Positions 7,968 through 15,656 are shown, numbered from the stretch's first letter. The stretch: 16,155 nucleotides of DNA from Terriglobia bacterium (GCA_030040455.1 JASHTR010000395.1:1-16155); one strand, 5' to 3'. Notes: generated by a model not told the origin, from the sequence alone. Translations and numbers: made by a program.

Positions 7968-10331
7968 TTGAGAGCGCACAAATACTGCCCGATACTTGCC
8001 TTTATAATGATTGCATTCGTTGCCGTAGTTTCGCCGGTTGCGGCTCAGGAGTCGAAGCTGGCAGGGATCGCTCCACTGGTTGAGCAGGCGATCCAGGAGA
8101 ATGATTGCCCGGGCGCGGTGGTGCTGGTTGGGCACGACGGAAGGATTGTTTACCACCGCGCTTTCGGCGACCGGACGCACATCCCGCACGACTCGTCCAT
8201 GACCGTTGATACGCTTTTTGACATGGCTTCGCTCACCAAGGTGATCGCTACCACGCCTTCGGTGATGCAACTGTTTGAGGAGGGCAAAATCCGGCTCGAT
8301 GATCCGGTCGCGGCTTATTGGCCGGAATTTGGCGAGAACGGCAAGCGGTTCATCACGGTGCGCGACCTGCTGACGCATTATTCGGGGCTGCCGCCGGATT
8401 TACCTCTCGATGAGCCCTGGTTTGGCTATGATACCGCCATGAAACTGATCGTCGAGGCCCATCTCATCGTTTCGCCCGGAACGCGCTTCATCTACAGTGA
8501 CGTGAACTTCGAAACGCTCGGCGAGTTAGTGCGCCGCATTTCCGGCGAGCCGCTCGACGTCTATAGCGAGCAGCATATCTTCAAGCCGCTGGGCATGGAC
8601 CACACGCTCTTCAAGCCGCCGGCGAGCCTTCGCGATCATCAAGCCCCAACGCAGCCCCCCAACCAGAAAGACGAAATGGTCCCGTGGTATCAGGTGAACG
8701 ATCCTACCTCTTATCGCATGGGTGGTGTGGCGGGCCATGCAGGCCTTTTTTCCACTGCCGATGATTTGGCCATTTACGCGCAGATGATCCTGAACGGCGG
8801 GGTATATCATGGAGTACGCATTCTAAGCCCTTCAACCGTGCTCAAAATGACGACGCCCGAGACACCGCCCAATAACATGGCCGTGCGCGGCTTGGGCTGG
8901 GACATTGACACTGCGTTTTCTTCCAACCGTGGCGAGCTTTTCCCCGTGGGCTCTTTCGGGCACACCGGCTTCACCGGAACTTCCATCTGGATGGACCCGT
9001 TTTCCGATACTTACGTCATCATACTCACCAACGCTGTGCATCCGGGGAGGCATGGCCACGTGATTCCGCTGCGCGCGAAAATCGCCACCCTCGTTGCTTC
9101 AGCTTACGGTCATGCGCCCACAGCGGCGGAGATTACGCAGCGCTCCTCGCTTACAGGATATTACGAACTGCTCTACGGCTTCCGCTCGCCGCGGCTGCGC
9201 AACGATCAGGTTGAAGCCGGCATCGACGTGCTGGAATCGGAATACTTCCAGCCGCTTCAGGGAAAGCATGTGGGCCTGGTGACCAACCAGAGCGGGCGCG
9301 ACGCCAACGGCCAGCGGACCATTGACGTGTTGGACCACGCTCCCGGCGTGAAGCTGGTGGCGATTTTTTCCCCCGAGCACGGGTTGTTGGGCGCGGCAGA
9401 GGGAAGCATAGCTTCCGGGCGCGACCCGGCCACGGGCCTGCCCGTTTACAGCCTCTATGGTTCTACGCGCCGTCCGACGCCCGCGATGCTCCAGGGAATC
9501 GATGCCTTCGTTTATGACATTCAGGATGCGGGCGTGCGTTACTACACTTTTCTCACCACGCTCCATTACATCCTCGAAGCGGGAGCGAAATATCACATTC
9601 CCGTCTACGTGCTGGACCGGCCGGACCCGATTAACGGAGACGTGGTCCAGGGGCCGATTCTGGACCACGATCTTATCTCCTTTGTGGGTTGCTTCCCGAT
9701 GCCGGTGCGCAACGGCATGACGGTGGGCGAGCTGGCCGGAATGTTCAACTCCGAAGACCATCTGGCCGCTGAGCTGCACGTAATCAAGATGCAGGGCTGG
9801 AGCCGCACGGACTGGTTTGACGAAACCGGCCTCGCTTGGGTAAACCCTTCGCCGAACCTCCGCAACCTGACGGAAACCATTCTCTATCCCGGCGTCGGGA
9901 TGATTGAATATGCGAACATCAGCGTGGGGCGTGGAACCGATACGCCGTTTGAGCTGGTGGGCGCTCCCTGGGTTGACGCGCGAAAGCTTGCCGGCTTTCT
10001 CAACGCGCGAAGAATTCAAGGGGTGCGGTTCATCCCGACCGACTTCACGCCCAGCTCGGCAAAATTCAAGGGCGAGCTCTGCCATGGCGTCAGCATTCAG
10101 GTGCTGAATCGCCAGTCGCTTGATTCGCCGGAGCTTGGCGTGGAGATAGCCTCGGCGCTGGTTAAGCTCTTTCCGGGTCAGTTTCAGCTCGATAAAACCA
10201 TCAAGCTTGTGGGCTCGCGCATGGTTTTAAGCGCGATCAAAGCCGGCCGCGATCCCCGCTCCATTGCGCTGGAGTGGGAAGCGGACCTTTATCCCTTCCG
10301 CGAAATGCGGAGGAAATACTTACTGTATTGA
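7968..10331 (+). CDS. Secreted fusion: beta-lactamase-fold serine hydrolase + NamZ exo-N-acetylmuramidase (DUF1343, GH171)
   Basis: A 787-residue exported protein with two enzyme domains. A signal peptide (about 1-26, ending VSPVAA) is followed by a class C beta-lactamase/esterase-like domain (about 30-380) with SLTK (S88, K91), a YSD motif (176-178) in place of the usual YxN, and GHTG (331-334). The second domain (about 415-787) is NamZ/DUF1343, which removes MurNAc from the non-reducing ends of peptidoglycan fragments. It carries GLVTNQSG (436-443), FSPEHG (467-472, E470 the likely catalytic acid), [12 protein letters not shown] and DRPDPING. The start is TTG at 7968 with AGGAAG 7 nt upstream; starting at the later ATG (MIAFVAV) would destroy the signal peptide. 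The N-terminal domain may act on stem peptides or on unrelated esters. The gene is monocistronic or leads weakly into vapBC, which has its own promoter. Confidence 0.9.
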   Translation: MRAHKYCPILAFIMIAFVAVVSPVAAQESKLAGIAPLVEQAIQENDCPGAVVLVGHDGRIVYHRAFGDRTHIPHDSSMTVDTLFDMASLTKVIATTPSVMQLFEEGKIRLDDPVAAYWPEFGENGKRFITVRDLLTHYSGLPPDLPLDEPWFGYDTAMKLIVEAHLIVSPGTRFIYSDVNFETLGELVRRISGEPLDVYSEQHIFKPLGMDHTLFKPPASLRDHQAPTQPPNQKDEMVPWYQVNDPTSYRMGGVAGHAGLFSTADDLAIYAQMILNGGVYHGVRILSPSTVLKMTTPETPPNNMAVRGLGWDIDTAFSSNRGELFPVGSFGHTGFTGTSIWMDPFSDTYVIILTNAVHPGRHGHVIPLRAKIATLVASAYGHAPTAAEITQRSSLTGYYELLYGFRSPRLRNDQVEAGIDVLESEYFQPLQGKHVGLVTNQSGRDANGQRTIDVLDHAPGVKLVAIFSPEHGLLGAAEGSIASGRDPATGLPVYSLYGSTRRPTPAMLQGIDAFVYDIQDAGVRYYTFLTTLHYILEAGAKYHIPVYVLDRPDPINGDVVQGPILDHDLISFVGCFPMPVRNGMTVGELAGMFNSEDHLAAELHVIKMQGWSRTDWFDETGLAWVNPSPNLRNLTETILYPGVGMIEYANISVGRGTDTPFELVGAPWVDARKLAGFLNARRIQGVRFIPTDFTPSSAKFKGELCHGVSIQVLNRQSLDSPELGVEIASALVKLFPGQFQLDKTIKLVGSRMVLSAIKAGRDPRSIALEWEADLYPFREMRRKYLLY

Positions 10332-10347
10332 CAGGAGACGACGGAAG

Positions 10348-10376
10348 TTGCTGGGTATATATTTATGGTATATACT
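10348..10376 (+). promoter_or_regulatory. vapBC promoter with overlapping operator
   Basis: TTGCTG (10348-10353) and TATACT (10371-10376), spaced by 17 nt, make a good sigma70-like promoter with transcription expected near 10383, about 16 nt before vapB. A perfect inverted repeat GTATATA (10355-10361) / TATATAC (10369-10375), with a 7-nt spacer, fills the -10/-35 interval. Such AT-rich palindromes at this place are typical autoregulatory sites for VapB or VapBC complexes, so repression by the encoded antitoxin is the likely control. Confidence 0.65.
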
Positions 10377-10398
10377 CTGTCTGAAAGGAAATTTACTC

Positions 10399-10644
10399 AT
10401 GACCAAGGTTGGAGTCGCCAGGTTGTTTCTTAACGGCCGGAGTCAAGCGGTCCGGCTCCCCAAGGAGTTTCGGTTTGAAGGCGAGCGTGTGCGTCTTCGA
10501 CGGGTTCCCGAAGGCGTTCTCCTGGAGCCATTCATCTCCGATACCGCAAAGTGGTTTGAAGAATTGGATCGGTTTGCTAAGGAGCCGCTCATGTCCGGGG
10601 GGCGCAAGCAGCCCCTTGCACCACGTCGCGAGATCTTCAAATGA
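10399..10644 (+). CDS. vapB: VapB-type antitoxin (AbrB/SpoVT fold)
   Basis: An 81-residue antitoxin of the VapB/MazE-like swapped-hairpin family. The N-terminal half ([18 protein letters not shown], then [15 protein letters not shown]) is the DNA-binding AbrB-like domain. The C-terminal tail ([14 protein letters not shown], then RREIF) should wrap the toxin and occupy its active site. The start is the ATG at 10399 with AAGGAA about 8 nt upstream; an in-frame extension upstream would begin inside the preceding gene and run across the promoter, so it is rejected. The stop overlaps the toxin start by 4 nt (ATGA), so translation is coupled. It should repress its own promoter through the palindrome just upstream. 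Confidence 0.9.
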   Translation: MTKVGVARLFLNGRSQAVRLPKEFRFEGERVRLRRVPEGVLLEPFISDTAKWFEELDRFAKEPLMSGGRKQPLAPRREIFK

Positions 10645-11054
10645 ACTACTTGCTTGATACGAACTTATGCATTGCCCTCATCAACGGTAAGCCCCCCTCT
10701 GCCCGCCTCCGATTTCAGAAGGCGATCGCGACGGGCAGTGAATTGTTTATTTCTTCTGTTGTTATTTTTGAGCTGTGGTACGGTGTCGCTAGGAGTTCGC
10801 GGCAGGAAGCTAATAAACAACGCCTCCGGACCTTTTGTACGGGACCGATTTCTCCGTTGCCTTTCGACGATGAAGATGCTGAAACGGCGGGCACGCTCAG
10901 AGCAACACTGGAAGCGGCTGGCAAACCCATCGGCGCGTATGACTTATTGATTGCGGGCCAGGCGTTGAGGCGCAAGATGACGTTGGTTACGGCCAATGTC
11001 TCTGAATTTGGGCGTATCAAGGGCCTGATTTGGCAGGACTGGGGCGAGCGATGA
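10641..11054 (+). CDS. vapC: VapC toxin, PIN-domain ribonuclease
   Basis: A 137-residue PIN-domain endoribonuclease, the toxin partner of VapB. The acidic catalytic residues are in place: D6 (LLDTN), E44 (FELWYG), D101 ([11 protein letters not shown]) and the acidic residue at E122 in the VTANVSEF block. The C-terminal GLIWQDW is usual for the family. It overlaps vapB by 4 nt. VapC enzymes usually cut tRNA or rRNA; which RNA this one cuts cannot be told. All key residues are intact, so the module looks functional. Repeat-rich DNA follows immediately. Confidence 0.93.
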   Translation: MNYLLDTNLCIALINGKPPSARLRFQKAIATGSELFISSVVIFELWYGVARSSRQEANKQRLRTFCTGPISPLPFDDEDAETAGTLRATLEAAGKPIGAYDLLIAGQALRRKMTLVTANVSEFGRIKGLIWQDWGER

Positions 11055-11080
11055 CCGCATGACCCATGCGGCTCGCGAGC

Positions 11081-11120
11081 CGGGGTAGCGCAGCGCGGCA
11101 GAGCCGCAACCAAAAGCGAA
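11081..11120. repeat. Dispersed intergenic repeat, copy 2
   Basis: CGGGGTAGCGCAGC at 11081-11094 is identical to 389-402, and the following GAGCCGCAACCAAAAGCG is a variant of the bases after copy 1. It begins 26 bp after the vapC stop and opens a 280-bp gene-free stretch that consists almost wholly of repeats. Confidence 0.55.
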
Positions 11121-11144
11121 TGTCATTCTGAGCGAGCGCAGCGA

Positions 11145-11194
11145 GCGAAGAATCCCTGTATTTTTATGTAAAACGAAATGCGGGGATTCTTCGC
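11145..11194. repeat. Inverted repeat with GCGAAGAATCCC arms
   Basis: GCGAAGAATCCC (11145-11156) and its exact complement GGGATTCTTCGC (11183-11194) form 12-bp arms around a 26-nt AT-rich centre. The left arm is preceded by CATTCTGAGCGAGCGCAGC, the usual head of a short intergenic repeat seen in many environmental bacterial genomes. It could fold as a long-loop hairpin and end vapC transcription, but there is no T-run; a miniature repeat element is the better reading. Confidence 0.6.
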
Positions 11195-11237
11195 GGAGTT
11201 TACCCTGAGCTCCTTCGCGGAGCCTGCCCTGAGCTCC
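11190..11237. repeat. Two tandem 24-nt units
   Basis: TTCGCGGAGTTTACCCTGAG plus CTCC (11190-11213) is repeated as TTCGCGGAGCCTGCCCTGAG plus CTCC (11214-11237), differing at only two bases. A third partial unit starts with TTCGCTGCG and runs into the 30-nt repeats. The first unit shares its first five bases with the right arm of the inverted repeat, so the elements are nested or grew by slippage. Confidence 0.6.
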
Positions 11238-11245
11238 TTCGCTGC

Positions 11246-11335
11246 GCTCAGGACCGTTCGAAGCGGAGCGAACGGGCTCAGAGCGATTCGAAGAGGAGCG
11301 AATCCGCTCAGGACCGTTCGAAGTGGAGCGGAAGA
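11246..11335 (+). repeat. Three tandem 30-nt units forming the kdgD leader
   Basis: Units at 11246-11275, 11276-11305 and 11306-11335 each begin GCTCAG and carry (A/G)TTCGAAG-GGAGCG at the same offsets. Unit 1 holds a perfect hairpin with arms CCGTTCG/CGAACGG; unit 2 holds one with arms GATTCG/CGAATC, the sequence differing but pairing kept. In unit 3 the right arm is broken (CGGAAG) where it meets the kdgD ATG. GGAG of unit 3 (11325-11328) lies 6 nt before that ATG and serves as its ribosome binding site. Confidence 0.75.
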
Positions 11336-12258
11336 TGAATTCAAATCAGCTTCGAGAAAAACTGCAAGGACTGCTGGCATTTCCAGTGACTCCATTTGGC
11401 GAGAACAACGAAGTGGACTTGCGGCGCTACCGCGAGCATCTCCAGTTCATGCTGGCTGCACTCCCGGCGGCCCTCTTTGTGTGCGGGGGGACGGGCGAAT
11501 TTTTCTCACTCAACTTATCGGAGTACAAGGAGTTGGTGAAAGCAGCGGTGGCGGAGGTCAGGGGACGGATTCCGGTGATTGCTGGCGCGGGCTACGGCGC
11601 CTCTCTTGCTTCGGAATTCGCACATGCCGCCGAGGAAGCAGGCGCGGACGGCGTGTTGCTGATGCCGCCCTACCTGGTTCATGCCGAGCAGGAAGGGCTT
11701 TACGAGCACTACCGGACCGTGGCCGCGTCAACGCCAATCGGTCTGATCATCTATCAGCGGGATAACGCCATTTTCACGCCGTCAACCGTTCGTCGCCTGG
11801 CTGAGATCTCCAACCTGGTCGGCTTCAAGGATGGATACGGAGACATGGAGCGACTGGGCCGCATCCGCATGGCCGTTGGAGACCGGCTGGCTTTTATGAA
11901 TGGAATGCCCACGGCAGAACTCTCGGCGCTGGCCTTCCGGGGAGCGGGAGTTGAGAGTTACTCCTCCGCCGTCTTCAACTTCGTCCCGGAAATCTCACGG
12001 GCATTTTACAATGCGCTCACCGGTGGCGATTCCGACTTGGCTCATCGCTTGCTCCACGGCTTTTACAGACCTTTTGCCGAACTGCGCGACCGCAAAAAGG
12101 GGTATGCAATTTCCCTGATTAAGGCGGGAGTGAATGCAACCGCGCGTCCGGTCGGATGCGCACGCCCTCCGCTCGTGAACCCTTCCGAGGATGAATTAGC
12201 CGAGTTGAAATCGATCATCGAGAAGGGACGCGGGCTGATGAGCGGTGGCGGAAGGTGA
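11335..12258 (+). CDS. kdgD: 5-dehydro-4-deoxyglucarate dehydratase (DHDPS/NAL superfamily)
   Basis: A 307-residue class I aldolase-fold enzyme that dehydrates and decarboxylates 5-keto-4-deoxy-D-glucarate to 2-oxoglutarate semialdehyde, the step after glucarate/galactarate dehydratase in oxidative uronate breakdown. Seen: LLAFPVTPF (13-21), GGTGEFFSL (51-59), Y140 (LIIYQRDN), the Schiff-base K165 (GFKDGYGD), YSSAVFNF and DRKKGYAISLIKAG, which together match KdgD rather than DapA or NanA. The ATG at 11335 is chosen for its GGAG at 6-nt spacing; an in-frame GTG at 11323 has none. The leader and ribosome site lie in tandem repeats. No glucarate dehydratase or semialdehyde dehydrogenase is in the window, so the partner genes are elsewhere. 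With kduD it suggests use of pectin-type sugars. Confidence 0.9.
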   Translation: MNSNQLREKLQGLLAFPVTPFGENNEVDLRRYREHLQFMLAALPAALFVCGGTGEFFSLNLSEYKELVKAAVAEVRGRIPVIAGAGYGASLASEFAHAAEEAGADGVLLMPPYLVHAEQEGLYEHYRTVAASTPIGLIIYQRDNAIFTPSTVRRLAEISNLVGFKDGYGDMERLGRIRMAVGDRLAFMNGMPTAELSALAFRGAGVESYSSAVFNFVPEISRAFYNALTGGDSDLAHRLLHGFYRPFAELRDRKKGYAISLIKAGVNATARPVGCARPPLVNPSEDELAELKSIIEKGRGLMSGGGR

Positions 12259-12346
12259 TGGAGTCTCACGCGCGGGCAAAAACGGACGCGGTGTTGGCGC
12301 CGCGGCGGCGATGGGAACATCACCGAAAAGACTGAAAACGGAGGTC

Positions 12347-12390
12347 GGCGGTGAGAGCCCGCCCTGTGAGCCGCGCGAAGAGGCACCGCC
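12347..12390. repeat. Inverted repeat between converging genes
   Basis: GGCGGTG (12347-12353) and CACCGCC (12384-12390) are a perfect 7-bp inverted pair around a 30-nt GC-rich centre. They lie in the 147-bp gap between the ends of kdgD and the converging phosphoesterase gene. The position suits a bidirectional terminator, but no T-run follows on either strand, so the role is doubtful. Nothing else was recognised in the gap. Confidence 0.3.
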
Positions 12391-12405
12391 GCTACAAGAG
12401 AAGCC

Positions 12406-13146
12406 TCACCGGCCGACTTCGAGACGACGGATGAGCGGCTCGGGAAGGGCAGCCTGCATCATTTTTTTCTGCGTCGTGGGGAGATCATAGGGGGTGCGGA
12501 AGAACTCCATCTGGCGGTCGCGATCGTCAAAGATCGCGAAGGCGGCCCGCCAATCATGATCCCGGGGTTGGCCCACCGAGCCGGGATTGATCAAATAGCG
12601 CGTCCCGTCCTGAAGCGGGAAGACGTGGCCGTCTTTCCCAACACGAGCAGGAATCGACTGAAACGCTCCATCATTATTTAGGGCAAAACCACCCTGATAG
12701 TGTGTGTGTCCGAAGAGCACAACTGGCGCGGTCTGGTTTTGAAGGGCAGGAATCGCCTCCGGCGGCCCTATGACGTATTCATCTTCATTTTCAATCGACC
12801 CATGCACCATCTCAAAACTGGCCAGGAACAGCGGGCCGGCCGGAAGCTGGCGAAGAAAATGAGCGTGCTCGGGCGTGAGCGCTTTGCGGGTCCAGAAAGT
12901 TGCTGCCAGTGCCATGGGGTTGAAGTCCTCCGCGTCAGTGATGCCGCAGCAGGCTTTGTCGTGATTCCCTCGAATTACGGTGTCAACCGTTTGCCTTACA
13001 AGGTCAATAACAGCATTGGGGTCCGGCCCGTACCCTACGATGTCGCCCAGGCACACAGCGGCCTCATATTTGCCTTGCGCCACTTCAAGGCATTTCTCTA
13101 ACGCCTCCAGGTTGGCGTGGATATCGCTGAGAATGAGATAGCGCAA
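12406..13146 (-). CDS. Calcineurin-like metallophosphoesterase
   Basis: A 246-residue cytoplasmic phosphoesterase of the compact YfcE/bacterial calcineurin-like class. The dinuclear metal site is complete: D8 and H10 (SDIHAN), D35 (LGDIVGYGPDP), N61 and H62 (GNHD), H115 (VHGS), and H147 and H149 (GHTH). NPGSVGQPRD near the C-terminus is also typical. There is no ATG near the conserved N-terminus. TTG at 13146 gives MRYLILSDIHAN and is preceded by AGAGG at about 7 nt, which overlaps the stop codon of the upstream glycosyltransferase gene (11-bp gap), so translation is probably coupled. The substrate is unknown; the link to exopolysaccharide synthesis is inferred from this coupling alone. Confidence 0.9.
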   Translation of the reverse strand: MRYLILSDIHANLEALEKCLEVAQGKYEAAVCLGDIVGYGPDPNAVIDLVRQTVDTVIRGNHDKACCGITDAEDFNPMALAATFWTRKALTPEHAHFLRQLPAGPLFLASFEMVHGSIENEDEYVIGPPEAIPALQNQTAPVVLFGHTHYQGGFALNNDGAFQSIPARVGKDGHVFPLQDGTRYLINPGSVGQPRDHDWRAAFAIFDDRDRQMEFFRTPYDLPTTQKKMMQAALPEPLIRRLEVGR

Positions 13147-13157
13147 AGGAAAAACCT

Positions 13158-14588
13158 CTAAAAAGCCCCTCGACCCAAAAGCACCACAGGAATGGTCTTG
13201 AGCAGAATCTTCCAGTCGAGCAACGGCGACCATTGGTCAATATACTCCAGGTCCAGCTCCATCCATTGCTTGAAGTTAAGGCGGTTGCGGCCTTTAAGGG
13301 CCCAAAGGCAGGTGAGGCCCGGCCGCATCCGCAGCCGCCGCCGCTGCCATCGCTCGTACTGATCGACTTCTTTGGGGAGCGGAGGGCGTGGCCCCACAAA
13401 GGACATGTCGCCTTTAAGAATATTGATGAGCTGAGGAAATTCATCCAGGCTCAATTTGCGCATCAAGCGGCCAGCCGGCGTGCATCGCGGATCGTTCCTG
13501 ATTTTAAAAACGGGGCCGTCCATTTCGTTCAAGGTTTCGAGCGCTTCCCGGCTGAGGTCGGCATCCGCCCGCATGGAGCGGAACTTGTATAGCACAAATT
13601 TTCTTCCTCCCAGCCCGCAGCGAATCTGGCGATAAAAAACGGGGCCTCGGGAAGTAATTTTAATGAGAAAGGCTAGCAGCAGAAAAAGCGGCGAAAAAAC
13701 AATCACAAGGATTGCAGCCATCAGGAAGTCCGCCATGCGCTTCCCGAGCATGAGATATTCGCTTTCGGGAGTGGTCGAAAAGGTCAGCAGGGGTATCTCG
13801 CGCAGGTGTTCCAGCGATACCCTGGAAATCGAATGCGGAAAAAGGCCCAGTGCGAGACGGGTCTTCACGCCTTCCTGCTCGCAAAGCAGGAAGGCAGGCT
13901 CTAACCTGATAAGGTCTTCGCGCGATACGGAAAAAATCACCTCATCGATCACATGCCGGTGGAGCAGCTCCGGAAGATCACGAAGAGCGAACATCGGGTA
14001 GGCGTGCCGAAGCCCGGACTGGTCCACTTGCGTCTTCCTTTGGCTTTCCGGCGTGACCAGCACGAAGCCCGCAAGCCGCATTCCCCGGCGCTCGTTGCTC
14101 TCAATCGCCTTCGCAATCTCAGATGCTTCTTCGGAGCTGCCGATCAAAAGGAAATGTCGATAGCCTGAAATGGATGCCGCCAGCCGGCCGCCCCAACGCA
14201 ACCCGGCAACACGCAGGAGGATCATCAACGCCAGGTCGATGACGGCATAAAATCCCAGAAGAAACCGGCTGATGTACGCGAAGTTAAAGGCAAAAATGAA
14301 CGCAAAGAGGAGGATAGTGGAAAAGACGCCAACCTTGAGGGGGTCCGCCACGGCGCGGCGCGGACCAACTTCTTGCACGTCACGGTAAGCACCAGAGGCC
14401 CAGCCCACCGTGAGCCACAATGCTACGGCCAGGGGGACGATCCAGGGAAAATACGAGACCGGGTAGAGCGGCCGGACGTTCGCCAGGTGTTGCCGGATCG
14501 CGTGCGCCAGCCAGAAGCTCAGCAGCGCCAGCACGCCGTCTGCCACCACGTAAATGACTCCCATGATGCGGCTGTGGCGTGAGAACAT
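13158..14588 (-). CDS. Polyprenyl-phosphate sugar phosphotransferase (WcaJ/EpsL-type, exopolysaccharide initiation)
   Basis: A 476-residue membrane enzyme that loads the first sugar-1-phosphate on undecaprenyl phosphate to start exopolysaccharide synthesis. Four N-terminal membrane segments lie near 9-31, 47-67, 84-106 and 109-130. A CoA-binding-like cytosolic domain spans about 144-275. A hydrophobic re-entrant segment near 288-310 precedes the catalytic bacterial sugar transferase domain with YRQIRCGLGGRKF (319-331), KFRSMR (335-340), LDEFPQ with D382/E383 as the catalytic pair, FVGPRPP (397-403) and RPGLTCLW (422-429). The length matches the family. The ATG at 14588 has AAAGG about 7 nt upstream. 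It leads a two-gene operon with the phosphoesterase. The donor sugar (glucose or galactose) is not readable, and no other polysaccharide genes are in the window. Confidence 0.93.
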   Translation of the reverse strand: MFSRHSRIMGVIYVVADGVLALLSFWLAHAIRQHLANVRPLYPVSYFPWIVPLAVALWLTVGWASGAYRDVQEVGPRRAVADPLKVGVFSTILLFAFIFAFNFAYISRFLLGFYAVIDLALMILLRVAGLRWGGRLAASISGYRHFLLIGSSEEASEIAKAIESNERRGMRLAGFVLVTPESQRKTQVDQSGLRHAYPMFALRDLPELLHRHVIDEVIFSVSREDLIRLEPAFLLCEQEGVKTRLALGLFPHSISRVSLEHLREIPLLTFSTTPESEYLMLGKRMADFLMAAILVIVFSPLFLLLAFLIKITSRGPVFYRQIRCGLGGRKFVLYKFRSMRADADLSREALETLNEMDGPVFKIRNDPRCTPAGRLMRKLSLDEFPQLINILKGDMSFVGPRPPLPKEVDQYERWQRRRLRMRPGLTCLWALKGRNRLNFKQWMELDLEYIDQWSPLLDWKILLKTIPVVLLGRGAF

Positions 14589-14662
14589 GAAAAGCCTTTG
14601 TGCCCGGAGGCCAGCGCTGCATTTATTCTATCAGTTGTTCGCGCTATGGGACACGGACCCCG

Positions 14663-15277
14663 TCACTTTCCTGTCGTGAACCGCTTTTCGGCTTCCGCCC
14701 AGTTCACCACATTCCACCAGGCATTGATATAATCGCCGCGCTTGTTCTGATATTTCAGATAGTAGGCGTGCTCCCAAACGTCGAGGCCAATCACAGGGAA
14801 TTTGCCTTCCATCAGGGGATTGTCCTGGTTCGCGGTGGAAATGATTTCGAGCTTGCCGGAAGAGTCCTTCACCAGCCACGCCCAGCCAGAGCCGAAGCGT
14901 CCGGCAGCCGCCGCATTGAATTTCTCTTTAAATGCATCGAAGTTCCCAAACGCACTCCGGATGGCGTCGGCGAGCTTGCCGGTAGGCTGGCCGCCTGCTT
15001 TTTCCGCCATAATCAGCCAGAACATCGAATGGTTAGCATGGCCGCCGGCATTGTTGCGAACGGCGGTCTTGAGGTTATCGGGAACGATGGCGCAGTTGTT
15101 AGCGAGCAGTTCTTCCAGGGTCTTGCCCGCGAGTTGGGGCGTGGATTCAAGAGCCTTATTCAGGTTATTCACGTAGGCGGCGTGGTGACCGTCGTGATGA
15201 ATGTTCATGGTCTTTTCGTCAATGTAGGGTTCCAACGCATTGGCCACATAAGGCAGCGGCGGGAGAGTAAATGGCAT
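14663..15277 (-). CDS. sodA: Superoxide dismutase, Mn/Fe family (Mn-type)
   Basis: A 204-residue iron/manganese superoxide dismutase. Metal ligands are H27 (NIHHDGHH), H83 ([10 protein letters not shown]), D166 and H170 ([15 protein letters not shown]). The GGHANHS motif and Q151 in TANQDNPLM point to the manganese or cambialistic form rather than strict iron. No signal peptide is seen, so it should be cytoplasmic. The ATG at 15277 has AAAGGAGG at 4-5 nt and gives the usual [10 protein letters not shown] start. An in-frame ATG at 15310 also has AAGGAG at 6 nt and would add 11 residues ([11 protein letters not shown]). The 74-bp gap to the glycosyltransferase gene downstream shows no clear terminator. 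Confidence 0.95.
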   Translation of the reverse strand: MPFTLPPLPYVANALEPYIDEKTMNIHHDGHHAAYVNNLNKALESTPQLAGKTLEELLANNCAIVPDNLKTAVRNNAGGHANHSMFWLIMAEKAGGQPTGKLADAIRSAFGNFDAFKEKFNAAAAGRFGSGWAWLVKDSSGKLEIISTANQDNPLMEGKFPVIGLDVWEHAYYLKYQNKRGDYINAWWNVVNWAEAEKRFTTGK

Positions 15278-15310
15278 AACGCCTCCTTTGGCAGATGGTG
15301 CTGATGGCAT

Positions 15311-15656
15311 GGTTTTCTCCTTTTCGATGTTCTCTAATCAGCGCTCTCACGCGCGGTCGTCAAAGTGCGAAGCGTTTTGAGAGCTGGAAGCGATGGGGTG
15401 ATACAAGTACATATTTTCTATTCCGTCGATCGTACACCACCATTATAGCTTGAAGCCGTCAGGGATGTTCTGGACGGTTCGGGGAGTAGTGGGTCAGTTT
15501 GAATTTGTACTCGTGAGTTTACCTCGCCCTCTGGCGGCTTAAAGCTGCCTCTACAAGGGTTTTGACTTTCGCCGGAGATATTTATATTTTATGTATTATC
15601 GCTTAATATATATTACGGGCAGGAACAAAGAGCACTGCGCCAGGAGGGGCTTACTT
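15311..15656. other. Divergent intergenic region between sodA and a secreted-protein gene
   Basis: This 346-bp stretch has no convincing gene. It holds an inverted repeat GCTCTCA (15343-15349) / TGAGAGC (15378-15384) just upstream of sodA; a TATAAT on the minus strand (15447-15442) without a good -35; a 17-nt imperfect palindrome at 15533-15549 (GGCGGCTTAAAGCTGCC, one mismatch pair), which resembles short REP-like intergenic elements; and an AT-rich promoter region near 15562-15612 serving the plus-strand gene. Confidence 0.5.
15562..15590 (+). promoter_or_regulatory. Candidate promoter of the secreted-protein gene
   Basis: TTGACT (15562-15567) and TATTTT (15585-15590) are spaced by 17 nt in a sharply AT-rich stretch, unlike the GC-rich surroundings. 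Transcription would start near 15597 and leave a leader of about 60 nt before the ATG at 15657. The call is by eye; the -10 matches only four of six consensus bases. Confidence 0.4.

Noticed and set aside
9099..10085. A 328-codon open frame on the minus strand opposite the NamZ domain
   Set aside because: It lies wholly antisense to a clearly coding domain, has no ribosome site, and its product is low in recognisable motifs and rich in Arg/His as expected of a shadow frame in GC-rich DNA.
10264..10398. A 45-residue N-terminal extension of the antitoxin
   Set aside because: It would begin inside the preceding gene and be encoded across the promoter and operator of vapBC; the ATG at 10399 has a good ribosome site and fits the family.
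11246..11335. CRISPR array
   Set aside because: The units are contiguous with no spacers, only three in number and diverged, and no cas genes are near.
11123..11395. Minus-strand frame encoding APLRTVLS-type repeats, and a plus-strand frame at 11178-11765
   Set aside because: Both are translations of the tandem DNA repeats running into the antisense or out-of-frame part of kdgD; the repetition is at the DNA level and no ribosome site is seen.
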